Positions 61,696 to 64,000 of a stretch of 64,000 bases of DNA are shown here, piece after piece (position 1 is the first letter of the stretch; each line of letters starts with the position of its first letter). The notes beneath the pieces are model-generated. The model made no database searches. It saw only the letters and a list, made by a program, of their open reading frames with translations, and was not told the origin of the DNA. Made by a program: the position numbers and the translations under genes. The DNA lies in contig NZ_VFVL01000007.1 in assembly GCF_006442815.1 (NCBI RefSeq), positions 124,001-188,000 of the forward strand, in the 5' to 3' direction. This DNA comes from Mesorhizobium sp. B2-4-3. Lineage in GTDB: Bacteria > Pseudomonadota > Alphaproteobacteria > Rhizobiales > Rhizobiaceae.

Positions 61696-61785
61696 TAAGT
61701 AGTGAATGGTGAATGGCCATGGGGCTCGGCTTCCCATCACGCTGACTACTCACTACTGACTATTCACTATTCACCATTCACCAAG
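61693..61785. repeat. Inverted and direct repeats between permease and Ldh-family gene
   Basis: GTGAATGGTGAAT (61702-61714) and its complement (61769-61781) flank a spacer that also holds ACTACTCACTACTGACTATT, a set of short direct repeats. The permease stop is in the left edge. It could fold into a long hairpin within the operon. Confidence 0.6.
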
Positions 61786-61794
61786 GCACCGCCA

Positions 61795-62796
61795 ATGCAA
61801 CTCACTCTCGACCAGGCAACAGGCCTATGCCGGATGGCGGCGCTCGGCGCCGGCGCCAACGAAGAAGCGGCGCAGTCATTGACCGCCTCGATCATCGCCG
61901 CGGAGGCCGAAGGCCTGTCGACGGTAGGGCTGTCGCATTTCATCGATTATCTGGAAGCGCTCGAAGCCGGCCGTATCGACGGCAACGCCGATCCGGCGAT
62001 CACCCGACCGGCGCTCGCCGTCTATCTTTCGGATGCGCGCGGCGGACTTGCCCATACCGGCTTCGACCGCACGATCGACGATCTGGTCAAGGCGGCAAAA
62101 CTGTTCGGCGTCTCGATCTTCTCGCAGAAGAACGCCTATACGTGCGGCGCGCTCGGCTATTTCACCGGGCGGCTGGCCGAACAGGGGCTGGTGTCCTTCG
62201 CCGCCACCAACGGGCCGGCGGTGCTTGCCGGCTCAGGTTCGGTCAAGCCGGTCTATTGCACCAATCCGATGTCCTTTGCGTCGCCGGCCGCCGACGGGCC
62301 GCCGCTGGTCATCGACCAGTCGTCGAGCGCGACCGCTTTCGTCAACATCCGCAAGGCGGCCGAGGACGGCAAGAAGATCCCCGAAGGCTGGGCGCTGGAT
62401 GCCAGCGGCAACCCGACCACCGATCCGGCGGCGGCGATGAAGGGCGCCATGCTTGCCTTTGGCGGCCAGCGCGGCGCCAACATCGCCTTGATGGTCGAGG
62501 TGCTGGCCGCCGGCATTTCCGGCGCCAACTGGTCGCTCGACGCGCCCTGGTTCACCGGCGGGCAGGACAGCCCCGGCACCGGCCTGTTCGTTCTGGCCAT
62601 CGAGCCCAAGCTGCTCGATCCGGATTTCGAGCAGCGTATGAAGGACCAGCTCGACCGGCTGCGGCGGCGCTACGGCGTGCATATCCCCGGCCGCTCCCGC
62701 GCCGAGGCCGCGGAGAAGGCAAAGGCGCGCGGCATCACCACGTCCAGGGCGGTGGTGCAGCGCATTTCGGAGTTCGCCGAGCGTTACTCGGCCTGA
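61795..62796 (+). CDS. Ldh/YlbC family NAD(P)H-dependent oxidoreductase (DpkA-like)
   Basis: A 333-residue protein of the malate/L-sulfolactate dehydrogenase-like family, which has its own non-Rossmann fold: GLSTVGLSHFIDYL, LAHTGFDRTIDDLV, NAYTCGALGYFTGRLAEQGL, TNGPAVLAGSG and VEVLAAGISGANW. Members reduce keto acids or cyclic imines such as pyrroline-2-carboxylate and piperideine-2-carboxylate, which arise from ornithine, lysine or D-amino acids. In this operon of a basic amino-acid transporter the imine reductase role is attractive but inferred. Confidence 0.82.
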   Translation: MQLTLDQATGLCRMAALGAGANEEAAQSLTASIIAAEAEGLSTVGLSHFIDYLEALEAGRIDGNADPAITRPALAVYLSDARGGLAHTGFDRTIDDLVKAAKLFGVSIFSQKNAYTCGALGYFTGRLAEQGLVSFAATNGPAVLAGSGSVKPVYCTNPMSFASPAADGPPLVIDQSSSATAFVNIRKAAEDGKKIPEGWALDASGNPTTDPAAAMKGAMLAFGGQRGANIALMVEVLAAGISGANWSLDAPWFTGGQDSPGTGLFVLAIEPKLLDPDFEQRMKDQLDRLRRRYGVHIPGRSRAEAAEKAKARGITTSRAVVQRISEFAERYSA

Positions 62797-63202
62797 GCAA
62801 GCCGCGCCCCGCAACGAGGGCACGGTTTCTCTAGACGCGCGGCTGAACCTTTTCCCGCCCTGCAACGACCCATATCCGGCACCCCACGCCGCGAGCCGCC
62901 TGGTTGGCTCGTACGGCTCGCGGTTGGCGGCGCCGCGCCGGGCGTTCAGGGCGGGGCGGGCGTGCTTGCTTCACGCCACCTTGATACCGTCTCAGGTCAG
63001 GCCGCCTCGTTGGACCCTGTTTCGGCGCGGACTGCCCGGAAAACCCCGCTTCGGCGGGGTTTTCTGTTTTCTCCAAATGCGGTGGGGGCGGCATTCCGGA
63101 CAAGTTCGAAAACAAGCCGACGGCGACTTCCGGTCGCTCTTTGCCTTTGGCGAGAAACGGATTAAGAAACGGCTTCAGCCAAGCATCCGCGCGGAGCCAG
63201 TC
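62797..63202. other. 405-base intergenic stretch with two hairpins
   Basis: No credible gene. It holds a GC-rich nine-base-pair dyad CCGCGAGCC ... GGCTCGCGG (62889-62897 and 62915-62923), G-rich blocks near 62940-62965 and the terminator at 63039. The open frame on the minus strand (to 63499) is antisense to the next gene and Pro/Arg-rich. A small RNA is possible but I cannot name one. Confidence 0.4.
63039..63065. terminator. Bidirectional rho-independent terminator
   Basis: GAAAACCCCGC-TTC-GGCGGGGTTTTC-type stem: AAAACCCCGC pairs with GCGGGGTTTT around TTCG, followed by CTGTTTTCT. With U-runs on both strands it could end transcription from either side. It separates the Ldh-family operon from the next gene. 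Confidence 0.8.
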
Positions 63203-64000
63203 ATGACCGAAATCCTGCAGACCCCCAAGCTCGTCGTCGTCTTCGGCGGCTCGGGTTTCGTCGGTCGCCATGTCGTGCGGGCGCTCGCCAAGCGCGGCTA
63301 CCGCATCCGGGTCGCCTGCCGGCGACCCGACCTTGCCGGCCATGTGCAGCCGCTCGGCAATGTCGGCCAGATCCAGCCGGTGCAGGCCAATGTGCGCGTG
63401 CGCTGGTCGGTCGACCGCGCCGTGCAGGGCGCCGACCACGTCGTCAACCTGGTCGCCATCCTGCATGAGACCGGTCGCCAGAAATTCGGCGCCGTGCACG
63501 ATTTCGGCGCCCGCGCCGTCGCCGAGGCCGCACGCTCGGTCGGCGCCGGCCTCACCCAGATCTCGGCGCTCGGCGCCGATCTCAATTCGCCGTCCAACTA
63601 CGCTCGCACCAAGGCGCTAGGCGAAAAGGCGGTGTTCGAGACGATAGAGGATGCCGTCATCTTCCGGCCGTCGATCAATTTCGGACCAGAGGACAGCTTC
63701 TTCAACCGCTTCGCCGGCATGGCGCGCCTGTCGCCCATCCTGCCGCTGATCGGCGGCGGGCAAACGAAATACCAGCCGGTCTATGTCGGCGATGTCGCCG
63801 AAGCGATCGCGCGCTCGGTCGACGGCAAGGTCAAGGGCGGCCAGATCTACGAGCTCGGCGGCCCGCAGGTGCTGACCTTCAAGCAATGCATGGAAGAGCT
63901 GCTCGCGGTCATCGACCGCCGGCGGCTGCTGGTGCCGGTGCCGTGGTGGGTGGCGAACATCCAGGCGTCGATCCTGCAGCTGCTGCCCAATCCGCTCCTG
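63203..64000 (+). CDS. Complex I NDUFA9-like NAD(P)-binding protein, 3' end cut by window
   Basis: The first 266 residues of an atypical SDR. VVVFGGSGFVGRHVVRALAKRGYRIRVACRR is the cofactor loop, followed by VVNLVAILHETGRQKFGAVHDFGARAVAEAA, SNYARTKALGEKAVFE (Tyr/Lys) and FGPEDSFFNRFA. This set is shared with the NDUFA9 accessory subunit of mitochondrial complex I and its alphaproteobacterial homologues. GGAG lies ten bases before the ATG. It has no link to the catabolic operons. Confidence 0.88.
   Translation, partial: MTEILQTPKLVVVFGGSGFVGRHVVRALAKRGYRIRVACRRPDLAGHVQPLGNVGQIQPVQANVRVRWSVDRAVQGADHVVNLVAILHETGRQKFGAVHDFGARAVAEAARSVGAGLTQISALGADLNSPSNYARTKALGEKAVFETIEDAVIFRPSINFGPEDSFFNRFAGMARLSPILPLIGGGQTKYQPVYVGDVAEAIARSVDGKVKGGQIYELGGPQVLTFKQCMEELLAVIDRRRLLVPVPWWVANIQASILQLLPNPLL

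Overview
The window is GC-rich chromosomal DNA of an alphaproteobacterium of the Rhizobiales, most likely Mesorhizobium or a close relative. The reasons are an exoY-exoF-exoQ-type exopolysaccharide cluster, a class II aroA next to cmk and rpsA with a FYDLN-acid protein alongside, many sugar ABC transporters in long operons, and short intergenic repeats of the kind seen in rhizobia. I saw no transposase, integrase, phage gene or CRISPR array. The genus is an inference from protein resemblance; no search was run.

Layout. (1) 1-4.2 kb, plus strand: end of an exopolysaccharide locus (sugar transferase ExoY, exporter ExoF, a membrane acyltransferase, polymerase ExoQ). (2) 4.5-7.4 kb, minus: a DUF1349 protein, a ketoglutarate-semialdehyde-type aldehyde dehydrogenase behind a GntR-type operator, and membrane proteins. 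(3) 13.8-7.5 kb, minus: one operon of GntR regulator, Cys/Met-type PLP lyase and a complete CUT1 transporter. (4) 13.9-15.6 kb: divergent DJ-1/PfpI and GlxA-type AraC regulator. (5) 24-15.7 kb, minus: an eight-gene operon araF-araG-araH-SDR followed by a CUT1 transporter without ATPase and an aldose epimerase. A FadR-like regulator and D-galactonate dehydratase are divergent from it, across a large palindrome. (6) 36.2-26.9 kb, minus: a ten-gene operon with a CUT1 transporter, two enolase-superfamily dehydratases, a mutarotase, a Gfo/Idh oxidoreductase, a MaoC protein and an SDR. Together with an IclR regulator and a lactonase on the plus strand it fits oxidative (non-phosphorylated) L-fucose catabolism. 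(7) 45.7-38.2 kb, minus: MaoC protein, class III CoA-transferase, a solute-binding-like protein without signal peptide, then a CUT2 transporter whose RbsA-type ATPase is split into two genes. This is the most unusual unit in the window. (8) 45.9-49.1 kb: a beta-propeller lactonase, a lipoprotein, a PEBP protein, a Lys/Ala-rich DUF6496 protein and tRNA-Ala(GGC). (9) 49.2-54.1 kb: housekeeping block FYDLN protein / aroA-cmk-rpsA with a strong terminator. (10) 54.2-62.8 kb: an SDR, then a divergent set that looks like guanidino or basic amino-acid catabolism: arginine-deiminase/DDAH-like hydrolase, TetR regulator and AruI-like decarboxylase on minus; LAO/HisJ-type transporter and Ldh-family imine or keto-acid reductase on plus. 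(11) 63.2 kb to the end: an NDUFA9-like NAD(P)-binding protein cut by the window edge.

How it works together: most of the window is uptake plus oxidative breakdown of sugars or acid sugars. Each unit has its own regulator (FadR/GntR, IclR, TetR), and genes within operons overlap by 1-8 bases. Five of the six solute-binding-protein genes are followed by a strong stem-loop before the next gene, which would let the binding protein be made in excess over the membrane parts.
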